Part shown: positions 17,770 to 26,661 of the stretch, piece by piece | Layout of the letters: the number at the start of each line of letters is the position of its first letter | Numbering within the stretch: position 1 is the stretch's first letter | Source of the DNA: Streptomyces sp. CNQ-509 | GTDB lineage: Bacteria > Actinomycetota > Actinomycetes > Streptomycetales > Streptomycetaceae | Length of the DNA: 64,000 bases | Reading direction: 5' to 3' | Assembly: GCF_001011035.1 (NCBI RefSeq) | Contig: NZ_CP011492.1 | Span: 2,363,501 to 2,427,500 of the forward strand | Position numbers and translations under genes: made by a program | The notes under the pieces: model-generated | Database searches by the model: none | What the model was told of the DNA's origin: nothing | What the model saw: the letters and a program-made list of their open reading frames with translations, nothing else

Positions 17770-19128
17770 ATGGCGAACACACCTCCCGTATCCCAACTGA
17801 ACTCGTGCCCCTCGTGCGAGGAGCCGCTGGAGGAGGGTGACCTGTTCTGCGGGGCGTGCGGCGCGGATCTCGCCGCGCCCGCCCCCGCGCCCGCGGCGGC
17901 CGCACCGGCGGCCGGCCCCAACGGCGCCGCACCCGCCGCGGCTCCCGCGGGGGCGCCGCCCGCCGGCCAGGTCGCCGCGCCGGACAGCCGGCCTTCCGAC
18001 GGGCAGCGCACCGGCAGTTACCGCATCGCGGGCCCCGGGACCGCCCCGCAGGGCGGCGGGGACTCCGGCGAGTTCCTGCTCGACACGCCCACGGAGGACC
18101 CGGAGCACTACCCCATCGCCGAGCCGGTGGCGCCGCAGGGCGCCGACCCGCGCGCGGCGCTCGGCACCGCCGCCCCGGACGCCCCGGCCGCCGCCGAGAC
18201 GCCGGCCGCGGGTCAGGTGCCGCCCGGGCGGCGCTGCATCGCGTGCCGTACGGGCACGATCGACGCCGACGGCTACTGCGAGCGCTGCGGCCACGCGCAG
18301 CCGCGCGAGCGGGACCACATGGAGCACGAGGTGGAGGGCGTCGCCGCGGTCAGCGACCGGGGCCTGCGCCACCACCGCAACGAGGACTTCTTCGCCATCG
18401 CCGGGACCGCCCTGCCCAACGGCGCGCCGGCCACGGTCGCCGTCGTCTGCGACGGCGTGTCCTCGGCCGGCCGGCCGGACGAGGCGTCCGCCGCCGCCAG
18501 CGTCGCCGCGGGTGCGTCGCTGCAGGCCACGCTGGGCCGCGGGCTGCACCCGCAGCAGGCGATGCACGAGGCGCTGCTGGCCGCCGCGGGCTCCGTCAAC
18601 GAGCTGGCCGCGCAGCACTCGCCGCTGAGCCACCAGAACGCGCCGGCCTGCACGATCGTCAGCGCGGTGATCGCCGGCGGCATCCTGACCGTCGGCTGGG
18701 TCGGCGACTCGCGCGCGTACTGGGTGCCGGACGACCGGGCCGCGCCGTCGGCCCGGCTGACGGAGGACGACTCGTGGGCCGCGCAGATGGTCGCCGCCGG
18801 GCTCATGTCCGAGGCGGACGCGTACGCGGACGAGCGCGCGCACGCGATCACCGGCTGGCTGGGCGCGGACGCGCACGAACTCGACCCGCACACGGCCTCG
18901 TTCAAGCCGGACGGGCCCGGCGTGGTGATCGTGTGCACCGACGGGCTCTGGAACTACGCGGAGGCCGCGGCAGAACTGGCCGCCGCCGTACCGCAGGACG
19001 CCGCGACCCGGCCGCTGCACGCGGCCCAGGTGCTCGTCGGCCACGCGCTGGACGGGGGCGGCCACGACAACGTAACAGTGGCGGTGCTCCCGTTCCCGGG
19101 ACCGGCGGGCGGGGCAGGCCCTTCGTGA
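17770..19128 (+). CDS. PP2C-type protein phosphatase with two zinc ribbons
   Basis: 452 residues. The N-terminal zinc ribbon is CPSCEEPLEEGDLFCGACG (about 13-31). A Pro/Ala-rich linker and a second Cys-pair (CIACRT and CERCGH, about 156-175) precede the PP2C/PPM domain. Its metal and phosphate motifs are SDRGLRHHRNEDFF (about 197), VCDGVSSA (about 226), GWVGDSRAYW (about 312) and the final GGHDNVTVAV (about 431). I chose the ATG at 17770, preceded by GAGAGGAAAG, over the ATG at 17755 that overlaps the kinase stop. Its place directly after pknG suggests it opposes that kinase on shared Ser/Thr substrates. Cytosolic; no membrane segment. Confidence 0.92.
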   Translation: MANTPPVSQLNSCPSCEEPLEEGDLFCGACGADLAAPAPAPAAAAPAAGPNGAAPAAAPAGAPPAGQVAAPDSRPSDGQRTGSYRIAGPGTAPQGGGDSGEFLLDTPTEDPEHYPIAEPVAPQGADPRAALGTAAPDAPAAAETPAAGQVPPGRRCIACRTGTIDADGYCERCGHAQPRERDHMEHEVEGVAAVSDRGLRHHRNEDFFAIAGTALPNGAPATVAVVCDGVSSAGRPDEASAAASVAAGASLQATLGRGLHPQQAMHEALLAAAGSVNELAAQHSPLSHQNAPACTIVSAVIAGGILTVGWVGDSRAYWVPDDRAAPSARLTEDDSWAAQMVAAGLMSEADAYADERAHAITGWLGADAHELDPHTASFKPDGPGVVIVCTDGLWNYAEAAAELAAAVPQDAATRPLHAAQVLVGHALDGGGHDNVTVAVLPFPGPAGGAGPS

Positions 19129-19184
19129 CGGAGGGGGAACGCGAGGGGGTGTGATCCGCCACGGGGGGCGGCGCGCGCGTAACG

Positions 19185-19213
19185 TTGTCAGCCTCTCTTG
19201 CCCGGTGAATTGT
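19185..19213 (+). promoter_or_regulatory. Possible promoter before the VWA gene
   Basis: TTGTCA (19185-19190) and AATTGT (19208-19213) are 17 bases apart, in a stretch clearly richer in A and T than its surroundings. This is the only gap above 100 bases in the signalling operon and may give the VWA/FHA genes an internal promoter. The -10 match is weak. Confidence 0.3.
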
Positions 19214-19251
19214 CTACATAGATCTAAATACCATCAGTGGGAGGGGACGAG

Positions 19252-20607
19252 ATGGCCAACTTCTCGAAGTCGAACGCGCCGGAGTTCTCGGTCGAGGTCT
19301 ACCAGAACGAGTACCTGCCCGAAGACGGCCGCGAGGTCAACGCGATCGTCACCGTCGCCTCGACGGGCGGCGGTACGACGGGCGGGATGCCGCTGCCCGC
19401 CGCCGATCCGGGGCGGATGCAGTTCGGTTCCGCGGGCCCCGACGCGGGCGTGGTGATCATGGTCGACTGCTCGGGTTCGATGGACTATCCCCCCACCAAG
19501 ATGCGCAATGCCAGGGACGCCACGGCCGCCGCGATCGAGACGGTACGCGACGGCGTCGCCTTCGCCGTCGTCGCCGGCACCCACGTGGCCCGCGAGGTCT
19601 ACCCCGGCGGCGGCCGGCTCGCGGTCGCCGACCCCGCGACCCGTACCGAGGCCAAGGAGGCGCTGCGCAAGCTGAGCGCCGGCGGCGGCACGGCGATCGG
19701 CACCTGGCTGCGGCTCGCGGACAAGCTGCTGGGCTCCTCCGAGGTGGCGATCCGGCACGGCATCCTGCTCACCGACGGCCGCAACGAGCACGAGTCGCCG
19801 GAGGATTTGCGCGCCGCGCTCGACGCCTGCGCCGGCCGGTTCACCTGCGATGCCCGCGGCGTCGGCACGGACTGGGAGGTCAAGGAGGTCACCGGCATCG
19901 CCTCCGCGCTGCTCGGCACCGCCGACATCGTCGCCGACCCGGCCGGCCTGGCCGCGGACTTCACGCAGATGATGGAGACCGCGATGGGCAAGGAGGTCGC
20001 GGACGTGGCGCTGCGGCTGTGGACGCCGCAGGGCTCGGTCATCAAGTTCGTCAAGCAGGTCGCCCCCACGGTCGAGGAGCTCACCGAGCGGCGTACGGAG
20101 GCCGGCCCGCGCGCCGGCGACTACCCCACGGGCTCGTGGGGCGACGAGTCCCGCGACTACCACGTCTGCGTCGAGGTTCCCCCCGCCTCCGTGGGCCAGG
20201 AGATGCTCGCCGCCCGCGTCTCGCTCATCCTGCCGCGCCCCGACGGCAGCGCGCAGACCCTCTCCCAGGGGCTGATCCGGGCGGTGTGGACGGACGACAT
20301 GGCGGCCTCGACCCGTATCAACGCGCAGGTCGCGCACTACACGGGACAGGCGGAACTCGCCCAGGTGATCCAGGCGGGCCTGGAGGACCGCAAGGCCGGC
20401 GACATGGACGGCGCCACGGCCAAACTGGGGCGCGCGGTCCAGCTCGCGAGCGCCTCCGGCAACGCGGACACCGCAAAGCTACTGTCGAAGGTGGTGGACG
20501 TGGTGGACGCGGCGAGCGGTACTGTGCGTCTGAAGGCCAAGGTCGCGGAGGCCGACGAGATGACACTGGAGACACGGTCGACGAAGACCGTCCGCGTCAA
20601 GAAGTGA
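19252..20607 (+). CDS. VWA-domain protein
   Basis: 451 residues. After a beta-rich N-terminus comes a von Willebrand factor A domain with an intact MIDAS motif (VDCSGSMD, about residues 71-78), the Thr of the GGGTAIGTWL loop and the HGILLTDGRNEHE segment. The C-terminal half is beta-rich and then helical, with no signal peptide or membrane helix, so it is cytosolic. GGGAGGGG before the ATG at 19252 fixes the start; a GTG at 19237 lies within that site. It sits between the PP2C and FHA genes of the PknG operon and probably assembles phospho-regulated complexes, but its partner is unknown. A degenerate relative lies at 23927. Confidence 0.88.
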   Translation: MANFSKSNAPEFSVEVYQNEYLPEDGREVNAIVTVASTGGGTTGGMPLPAADPGRMQFGSAGPDAGVVIMVDCSGSMDYPPTKMRNARDATAAAIETVRDGVAFAVVAGTHVAREVYPGGGRLAVADPATRTEAKEALRKLSAGGGTAIGTWLRLADKLLGSSEVAIRHGILLTDGRNEHESPEDLRAALDACAGRFTCDARGVGTDWEVKEVTGIASALLGTADIVADPAGLAADFTQMMETAMGKEVADVALRLWTPQGSVIKFVKQVAPTVEELTERRTEAGPRAGDYPTGSWGDESRDYHVCVEVPPASVGQEMLAARVSLILPRPDGSAQTLSQGLIRAVWTDDMAASTRINAQVAHYTGQAELAQVIQAGLEDRKAGDMDGATAKLGRAVQLASASGNADTAKLLSKVVDVVDAASGTVRLKAKVAEADEMTLETRSTKTVRVKK

Positions 20608-20635
20608 CGAGAGTGAGACAGGGGGATCCACCGAG

Positions 20636-21640
20636 ATGGCGACCTGCCCGAACGGTCACCCGTCAGGAGCCGAGGACTGGTGCGAGGTGTGCGGCATCCG
20701 CATGCCGGGCGCCGTCCCGCCACCGGCCGCCCAGGTCCCGCCGCCGGGCCCGGGGGGCTACGGCTACCCCGGTCCCCCCGCCGGCGAGCCCACCCAGGCC
20801 GCGGAGCCCTGCCCGTCGTGCGGTACGCCCCGGGAGGGGCAGGCGCAGTTCTGCGAGGAGTGCCGGTACAACTTCGTCACCCAGAGCGCCCAGCCGTACG
20901 TGCCGCCGACGATGGCCCAGGGCTTCTCGCAGGGCTTCCATCCGCAGCACCCGCAGGGGCTGACGTACCAGCCCTCGGGACCCTCGCAGGTCCACCGCGG
21001 TCCCGAGCCGCTGGGCCCGGACACCGGCGCGGCGCAGGCGCCACCGCCTCCGCCGCCCCCGCCGCCGCCCGGACCCGGGCTCGGCGTGCCGCCGCAGGCG
21101 CCGCCGCAGCCGGACCCGCGGATGGGCGGCGACTTCGTGATCACGCCGCCCAGTTCCGCCCAGCCGCCGCCGCAGCACGGGCAGCACGGGCAGCACGGGC
21201 AGCAGTTCCCCGGCCAGGGGCCGCCGCCGCAGCCGGGGGGCTGGGTGGCGGTCGTCGCGCCGGACCGGGAGTACTTCGCGGCGATGATGTCGCGCAGCGG
21301 TCCCGAGGCGCAGGGGCTGAACCTGCCGGCGTACTCGCCCGAGCAGAAGGTGCCGCTGGTCGGGCCGCAGATCGCGATCGGCCGCAAACGGCAGTCGACC
21401 GGTGAGGTGCCGGACATCGACCTCGCCAGACCTCCGGAGGATCCGGGTGTCTCGCACAAGCACGCGATGCTCGTGGAGCAGCCGGAGGGCGGCTGGGCGG
21501 TGGTCGACCAGAACAGCACCAACGGCACGACCGTCAACGGCGCGGCCGACCCGATCCAGCCCTTCGTCCCGGTGCCGCTGAAAGAGGGCGACCGGGTGCA
21601 CGTCGGCGCGTGGACGACGATCCGCATCGAGCGGGGCTAG
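20636..21640 (+). CDS. FHA-domain protein with zinc ribbons
   Basis: 334 residues. An N-terminal Cys cluster (CPNGHPSGAEDWCEVCG) and a second ribbon (CPSCGTPREGQAQFCEECR, about 60-80) are followed by a Pro/Gln-rich linker, including a run of prolines near 139-152 and GQH repeats. The C-terminal FHA domain (about 240-334) shows IAIGRKRQSTGE, VSHKHAML and NSTNGTTVNG, the phosphothreonine-binding signature. It ends the signalling operon and is a good candidate reader or substrate for the PknG/PP2C pair, in the place GarA/OdhI fill elsewhere. It is not a simple GarA orthologue, since the N-terminal ribbons and linker are additional. Confidence 0.92.
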   Translation: MATCPNGHPSGAEDWCEVCGIRMPGAVPPPAAQVPPPGPGGYGYPGPPAGEPTQAAEPCPSCGTPREGQAQFCEECRYNFVTQSAQPYVPPTMAQGFSQGFHPQHPQGLTYQPSGPSQVHRGPEPLGPDTGAAQAPPPPPPPPPPGPGLGVPPQAPPQPDPRMGGDFVITPPSSAQPPPQHGQHGQHGQQFPGQGPPPQPGGWVAVVAPDREYFAAMMSRSGPEAQGLNLPAYSPEQKVPLVGPQIAIGRKRQSTGEVPDIDLARPPEDPGVSHKHAMLVEQPEGGWAVVDQNSTNGTTVNGAADPIQPFVPVPLKEGDRVHVGAWTTIRIERG

Positions 21641-21807
21641 CCGCCCGTTCCGCCCGCAGGACCCGGAAGGCCCGGTGCCGCATCGTTCCGAGCCGGACGG
21701 CAGAGGCGATGTCGTACGGACCCCATCCCGTACGCCACCGCCGGACCCCGCACCACCGCGGGACCCAGCACCACCCGCACCACCGCCGCCTCAAAGGCGA
21801 GGCGCCC

Positions 21808-22107
21808 TCAGCGGCTGACCGGCCGGTCCCCGGCCGCGCCGTGCGGCACCAGATCGAGCTGCACCCGGTGCGTACCCACCCGGGTCGCGGATCCCCCGGC
21901 ACCCGCCTCCACCACGCCGAGCCGCAGCGACAGCCGCCCCTCCCCCGTACGGTGCAGCTCCACCGCGAACTCCAGGCTCACCCGCTCCACGCGGAACCGC
22001 CAGTCGCTCCGCTCCCCTTCGCGCTCCGCCTGCACCAGCTCCCGCCGCACCTCGGCGATCGCCTCCGCCAGCCCCACCAACTCGTCGCTCCGCGCCTCGT
22101 GCGCCAT
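21808..22107 (-). CDS. Trypco2-type (trypsin-co-occurring) small protein
   Basis: 99 residues. A short helix (LVGLAEAIAEVRRELVQA) is followed by a small beta-rich domain (FRVERVSLEFAVELHRT, VEAGAGG, THRVQLDLVPH). This pattern fits the trypsin-co-occurring domain 2 described beside trypsin-like peptidases in predicted conflict/effector systems. It lies divergently from a trypsin-like protease gene start 90 bases away (22198), the expected partnership, but that protease is broken here. Cytosolic; no signal peptide. The domain name is recalled from family pattern, not searched. Confidence 0.7.
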   Translation of the reverse strand: MAHEARSDELVGLAEAIAEVRRELVQAEREGERSDWRFRVERVSLEFAVELHRTGEGRLSLRLGVVEAGAGGSATRVGTHRVQLDLVPHGAAGDRPVSR

Positions 22108-22197
22108 CAGCGAGCCCCCTTCACCTCATGACTATCTGTCAGTGAGCCGTTCCAGAGTGTAGAGGGGGAGTCGCCGGGAGCGTTATCGTCAGCCGTC

Positions 22198-22477
22198 ATG
22201 GGGGATCGGGCAGCCGCGGGGGGAAACGGCTGGCGGCTGCGGCTGCGCACCGGCGGCAAAGTGCTGGGCGCGGGCATCCTCATCGCCCCCGACCGGGCCC
22301 TGACCTCGGCGCACGCCCTCGACGGCACCGACGGCGAACTGACCGTCGACTACGCCGACTACCGCGGCGCCGTCCCGCCCAGCCGCGCACGACTGCGCCC
22401 GCGACCCGGTGGCGGTGCTCCGCGAGCTGACCGAGCTGCTGCACGCGGACATCGCCCGCCTGGAGGCCCCACGATGA
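22198..22477 (+). pseudogene. Broken trypsin-like serine protease
   Basis: From ATG 22198 the frame begins like an S1-family protease: WRLRLRTGGKVLGAGILIAP then RALTSAHAL, which carries the catalytic His. After about residue 60 the similarity stops. A different frame, with no link to the first, encodes a helical C-terminus (DPVAVLRELTELLHADIARL) ending at the TGA 22475-22477. The catalytic Asp and Ser regions are missing. This looks like an internal deletion that joined two gene ends out of frame near 22380. The divergent trypco2 gene supports the protease identity. Confidence 0.65.
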
Positions 22478-22600
22478 CGGATCCCGGCGTACGGACCGAC
22501 TGCCCGCACCGGCTGTTCTCCGGCGCCGGCTGGACGGGCGAGCTGCTGCCCGCCGGCGCTGCGCAACAAGCCCGACCGGCCGGAGCCGTCCGCCCTGTTC

Positions 22601-23902
22601 GTGCCGGTGCGGCGGCTGCTCGACGCCGGCCTCGGCCAACTGCCGCCGCTGCGCCGCTGGCTGGAGCGGCTGGCGCCGCGGCGGAGCACGCGGCAGGTGT
22701 CCGAGCCGCTGGACACCCGGCCGCCGGCGGCGGGCGACGTGGCGGCGGCGCTGCCGGTGCCCAGGCCGCACGCGGAGGACGGCCAGCGCGGCCTGTTCGG
22801 GCTCTCGACGACCCATCCGGGCAGGAAGCTGCACCAGCCGCCGGACGAGCCGTCCGCCGAGATCTGCTTCCACAACGTACGCATGCATCTGCAGTCCGTG
22901 CCGGCGCCCGGGCTCGCGGAGGCGGCGGCGGAGCTGGCCGAGGCGCGTGGGATCCTGGCGGGCAGCCCGCACAGGACCTGGCAACTGGACTGGTACGAGG
23001 GGCTGCTCGACCTGGTGCGGGCGCAGGCCGCCGCAGACGGCGGCGGGGCCCGGGTCCTTCCGGAGGGTGAACAGGGCCCGGGCGACGCGGTGTCACCCGA
23101 AGTGGCAGCGCTGAACCGGGCGTACCGCCACTACGAGGCGGTCTACCGGCGGCTGCCCGGCGAGTACGCGCCGAAGCTGGCGCTCGGCTACTGCGCCGAG
23201 CGGCTGGCCGCCGCGGCGGCCGACCCGGCCGGGACGGCCGGCGGGCGCACGCCGGAGGAGCTGCGCCGGACAGCCACCGACCACTACCGCACCGTCTGGT
23301 ACCGCACCGTCTGGTACCGCAACCGCATGCAGGGCAACGGGGCGTTCGGCCTGGCCCGGCTCGCGCTCGCCCGCGGCAGCAGGCAGGAGGCGGTCGACGT
23401 GCTGGACAACATGCCGATGGACTCCCCCGACCACGGCGCCGCGTGGATCGCGACCCTGCGGGTCTCGGCGGCGCGACTGGGTGCCGGCGGCCCGTCGCTG
23501 CCGCCGCTGGCGGAGATCGGCCGGGCCCGCGCGCGGCTCGCCGGCGCCGCCGACACCGGCAGCGCGGCGCCGCTCCATCTCGCGCAGGAGCACGGGCTGC
23601 TGCTGGAGGCGGAGTTCCTGGAGTGGGCGCTGGACCTCGTCACGGGGCCGGACGCGGCGGGCGGCGACGACGGCTTCCCGTACGGCCGGCTCTTCGGGGA
23701 GCCGTACCGCCCGCGCGCCGGCGAGCGCCTGCTGCCCCGCGTGCTGCCGTCCCGCCCGGCCGCCGCCCGCGACACCCCCGAGCGGACCATCCGGCTGCTC
23801 CTCGCCGCCTGTTACCGGAAGCTGTCCCGGCACTGCCGGGACGACGACCGCGCGAAGCTCATCGAGCTGCACAACGCGGTCCGCCCGCCCACCGTCGTCT
23901 GA
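22601..23902 (+). CDS. PknG-paralogue C-terminal TPR protein lacking its kinase domain
   Basis: A readable frame of 433 residues. It aligns by eye with the linker and TPR half of the PknG at 15170: PVPRPHAEDG with PVPRVSPSDP, and EYAPKLALGYCAE with EPAPKLALGICAE. YRTVW and GAFGLARLAL correspond to YRLVW and AAFGLARVRL. No kinase domain is present upstream. A short Met-initiated stretch from 22474 (MTDPGVRTDCPHR) in another frame may be the remnant of the N-terminal zinc ribbon, with the kinase lost by deletion near 22560. The GTG start at 22601 is therefore nominal. A 15-base tandem duplication lies inside it. Probably a decaying gene. Confidence 0.65.
   Translation: MPVRRLLDAGLGQLPPLRRWLERLAPRRSTRQVSEPLDTRPPAAGDVAAALPVPRPHAEDGQRGLFGLSTTHPGRKLHQPPDEPSAEICFHNVRMHLQSVPAPGLAEAAAELAEARGILAGSPHRTWQLDWYEGLLDLVRAQAAADGGGARVLPEGEQGPGDAVSPEVAALNRAYRHYEAVYRRLPGEYAPKLALGYCAERLAAAAADPAGTAGGRTPEELRRTATDHYRTVWYRTVWYRNRMQGNGAFGLARLALARGSRQEAVDVLDNMPMDSPDHGAAWIATLRVSAARLGAGGPSLPPLAEIGRARARLAGAADTGSAAPLHLAQEHGLLLEAEFLEWALDLVTGPDAAGGDDGFPYGRLFGEPYRPRAGERLLPRVLPSRPAAARDTPERTIRLLLAACYRKLSRHCRDDDRAKLIELHNAVRPPTVV
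23291..23320 (+). repeat. 15-bp tandem duplication in the TPR gene
   Basis: ACCGTCTGGTACCGC occurs twice head to tail, giving YRTVWYRTVWYRNR where the intact PknG has a single YRLVW. The repeat is in frame. Confidence 0.85.
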
Positions 23903-23926
23903 CCCGCCCTCTGGAGGCGCACCCCG

Positions 23927-24491
23927 ATGGACACGCTGCGGTTCGGCGTCACGCTCGCGGACGCGGCGGAGGCGCAGCACCGGCTGCGCGCCGACGTGGC
24001 CGCGCACACCGTCGACAGCACCGTGGAGATCACCGCGGAGGCCGCGGGCGGGCCGCTGCCGGGAGCCGCCGGCACCGGCGTCATCGTGGCCGTGGACTTC
24101 GCGCCCGAGCGGCTGGCGGAGACCCGTAGGGCGATCGCCGCGGCGATCACGGCGCTGCCGGACGGCATGGCGTTCGCGGTGCTGCACGGCGGCGGCGCGC
24201 CGCGGATCAGCTACCCGTACGACGCCGGCGAAGTCTGGGCGTACGCGGACGGCATCAGCCGGAACATCGGGCGCTTCGAGGCGGAGCGGCTGCTGCCCGA
24301 AGGCGGCGCGGCGTCCGCGGGCGGCACCGGCGGGTACGCGGCGTGGCTCGACGCCGCCCGCGCGCACGTCGCCCGCGAGCCGCGCCGGATCGCCCACCTG
24401 CTCGTGGTCACCGACGGCCGCGGCCACGACGACGGCCGTCTCGACGCCGCGATCGACTCCTGCGCCGAGGTGCTGACGTGCGACGTCATCG
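23927..24491 (+). pseudogene. Truncated VWA-like protein fragment
   Basis: ATG 23927 begins a protein related to the VWA protein at 19252. GTGVIVAVDFAPERLAETRR stands where the MIDAS should be, and a later LLVVTDGRGHDDGRLDAAID and LTCDV match LLTDGRNEHE and FTCDA. The MIDAS DxSxS is lost (VDFAPE). After LTCDVI (about 24488) the frame runs out of phase into the next gene. The C-terminal half is missing, so a deletion has joined it to the following membrane-protein gene. Likely non-functional. Confidence 0.7.
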
Positions 24492-24524
24492 TTCCGCAAG
24501 GCGCTGGGCGAGGCGGACAACCAG

Positions 24525-25277
24525 GTGCACCGGTCGTACGTGGACGGCCTGATGGACACCGTGGGTCCCGGCGAGCGCTACAAGCAGCAGAGCGGCGCCG
24601 CCCGCCAGGCGCTGTCGCGGCTGTCCGACCGGCAGATCGAGGGCGACGACGGCCGCCGGGTCGTCGAGGTGCTCAACGTCCTGCACGACGCGTACCAGGA
24701 CGCCGTCAACGAGGCCGCCGCGTACTACCGGGGTGCGGAGAACCGGCCGATGCGGGAGGAGAAGCTGCACGAGGCCGAGACGGTGCTGCGGCGCGAGGTC
24801 ACGGGCATCCTGCCGCGGCTGGAGGAACTCCAGCACGATCAGCTCGCGAGCATCAAGGACGAGACGGACGTGGCCGCGGCCGAGAAGGCGGGCTGGATCG
24901 TCGCCCTGACCGCGCTGTCGCTGCTGGTGCTCGTGCTGCTGCTGGCCTGGCGGCTGCTGTGGCGGAGCTGTGGGCGGCTGTTCAGCGGCTGGCTGGCCGT
25001 GGCGCTGGTGCTCGTCGGCGTCCTCGCCGTGCTGCCGCTGGCGGCGTACGACACCCAGCACAAGCTGGACGCGGTGCACACCGCGCTGGTGCGCGTCGAC
25101 GGCACCGACGAGCAGAACGCCATCGACGACGAGGCCGAGAACGTGCGCGAGAGCATCGCGTCCACCTCGGCGGCCACCCGCGCGCTGCCGTGGCTGGCGG
25201 CGGGCTGCGGCCTGGCGGTCGTGTGCGCCGCGGGCGGGCTGCTCTGGCGGCTCTACGACGACTACGGGAGGGACTAG
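24525..25277 (+). CDS. GlnX-like membrane protein, N-terminally truncated
   Basis: The frame is readable from 24492 (FRKALGEADNQ) but has no start there. GTG 24525 or ATG 24552 are the first possible starts. It contains a helical segment, a two-helix membrane hairpin (IVALTALSLLVLVLLLAW, LAVALVLVGVLAVLPLAAY), an extracytoplasmic helix and a last membrane helix (LAAGCGLAVVCAAGGLLW). This is the topology of the C-terminal two-thirds of the GlnX-like protein at 11228. The first membrane helix and N-tail are missing because of the deletion at about 24490. It is followed after two bases by a binding lipoprotein gene, the same order as glnX-glnH. Confidence 0.65.
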   Translation: MHRSYVDGLMDTVGPGERYKQQSGAARQALSRLSDRQIEGDDGRRVVEVLNVLHDAYQDAVNEAAAYYRGAENRPMREEKLHEAETVLRREVTGILPRLEELQHDQLASIKDETDVAAAEKAGWIVALTALSLLVLVLLLAWRLLWRSCGRLFSGWLAVALVLVGVLAVLPLAAYDTQHKLDAVHTALVRVDGTDEQNAIDDEAENVRESIASTSAATRALPWLAAGCGLAVVCAAGGLLWRLYDDYGRD

Positions 25278-25279
25278 CC

Positions 25280-26553
25280 GTGCTCCGGAGGTCCCGGCTG
25301 CGCCGGGTTCTCGTGGCGGGGGCCGCGACGACCGTGCTCGCGGGCTGCGTCGTCGGCCAGCCGCTGGCCGACGAGGCGGTGGACCGCCCGGTCACGGTGC
25401 TCGGTCCGTGGACGGGCACGCAGGAGGAGACCTTCGAGGAGCTGCTGAAGAGCCAGGGCTTCGACTACGTCTACCAGGGCACCGCCGCCCAGCGCGAGGT
25501 GCTGCTCTCCCAGGCGCAGGCCGGCACCCCGCCGGACATCGTGATCATGCCGGGCACCGGCGAGCTGGCGGTGTACGCCGCCGAGGACCGGCTCCAGCCG
25601 CTCGACGAGTGGAAGCTGTACGACGAGGACCAATACCACGCCCCGTGGATCCCGCGGGCCACGGGGAAGTCCGGCGAGCGCGTGTACTGGGTGCCGGTCC
25701 GCGTGGCCCTGAAGAGCATCGTCTGGTACCGGGCGGCCAACGGCAGGCCGGAGTCCGTCGGGGCCGGGGAGTGGTGCGTGGGCATGGGCGACGACGGCGC
25801 CGCCGGCTGGCCCGGCAGCGACTGGATCGAGGACCTGCTGCTCCAGACCGCCGGGGCGAAGACGTACGCCCGCTGGGCGCGCGGCGAACTGGAGTGGACG
25901 GATGAGGCCGTCGTACGGGCCTGGACGGCGTGGGGCACGCTCATGAAGTCGGAGGGCACGGGGCCTGCGCGCTGGGCGCTGCTCAACGACTACCGGGGTG
26001 CCGACGACGCGAACGGGCTGCTCTTCGGCGGGCGGGTGGAGACCGACGAGTGGTGCGTGGCCGAGCACCAGGGCTCGTTCGCCCGCGACCTGTACGGGGA
26101 CGCCGCCGGCCGGGCGGACTACACGCCCTCGACCCCGTATCTGCCGGGCACGACCGTGCCGCGCGGGCGGGAGGTGAGCGGGGACTTCGCGGCCCTCTTC
26201 GACGACCGGAAGAAGACGCGGAGGTGTTCCGGTTCCTCGCCTCCGCGGAGGGGCAGCGGGCCTGGGCCAGGACCTCGGACGCGCCGGTCTACAGCGCCAA
26301 CGCGGAGCGGGGCATGCCGGAATCGGAGAAACCGGTGACGCAGCGGATCGTCCGCGACCTCGAGGACACCGCCCTGCCGCGCTGTCTGGACGCCTCCGAC
26401 GTGATGCCGCCCGCGGTGCGCGACGCGTTCTACAACGCGGTGCTGCAATACCTGGCCGCGGACGGGCTCGACCCGCTGCCGTGGCTGCGGAACGTCCAGA
26501 AGGTGCAGGAGTTCGAGAAGCGGCGGCCGTGGATGACGGGCATCTGCGGCTGA
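25280..26553 (+). pseudogene. Solute-binding lipoprotein gene with a frameshift
   Basis: GTG 25280 starts a lipoprotein: the Arg-rich n-region and lipobox VLAGC are followed by VTVLGPWTGTQEETFEELL, PPDIVIMPGTGELAVY and WIPRATGKSGERVYWVPVR, as in family 1 binding proteins. At about 26207-26214 the frame shifts. The continuation in the next frame (DAEVFRFLASAEGQRAWA ... DPLPWLRNVQKVQEFEKR) ends at 26553, while the first frame runs to an unrelated stop at 26338. A loss of two bases or gain of one near AAGAAGAC explains it. Together with the preceding gene it mirrors glnX-glnH, but it uses a different binding-protein fold family. Confidence 0.75.
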
Positions 26554-26661
26554 CCCGTCGTCCCGTACGCGCCCCGCCTCCCGTCCCCGTACCGGCCGCG
26601 AACTGCACAAACGGCACCACGCCTCTCCCCAGGCCGACCCCCCGGCACTAGGGTCTGCCCC

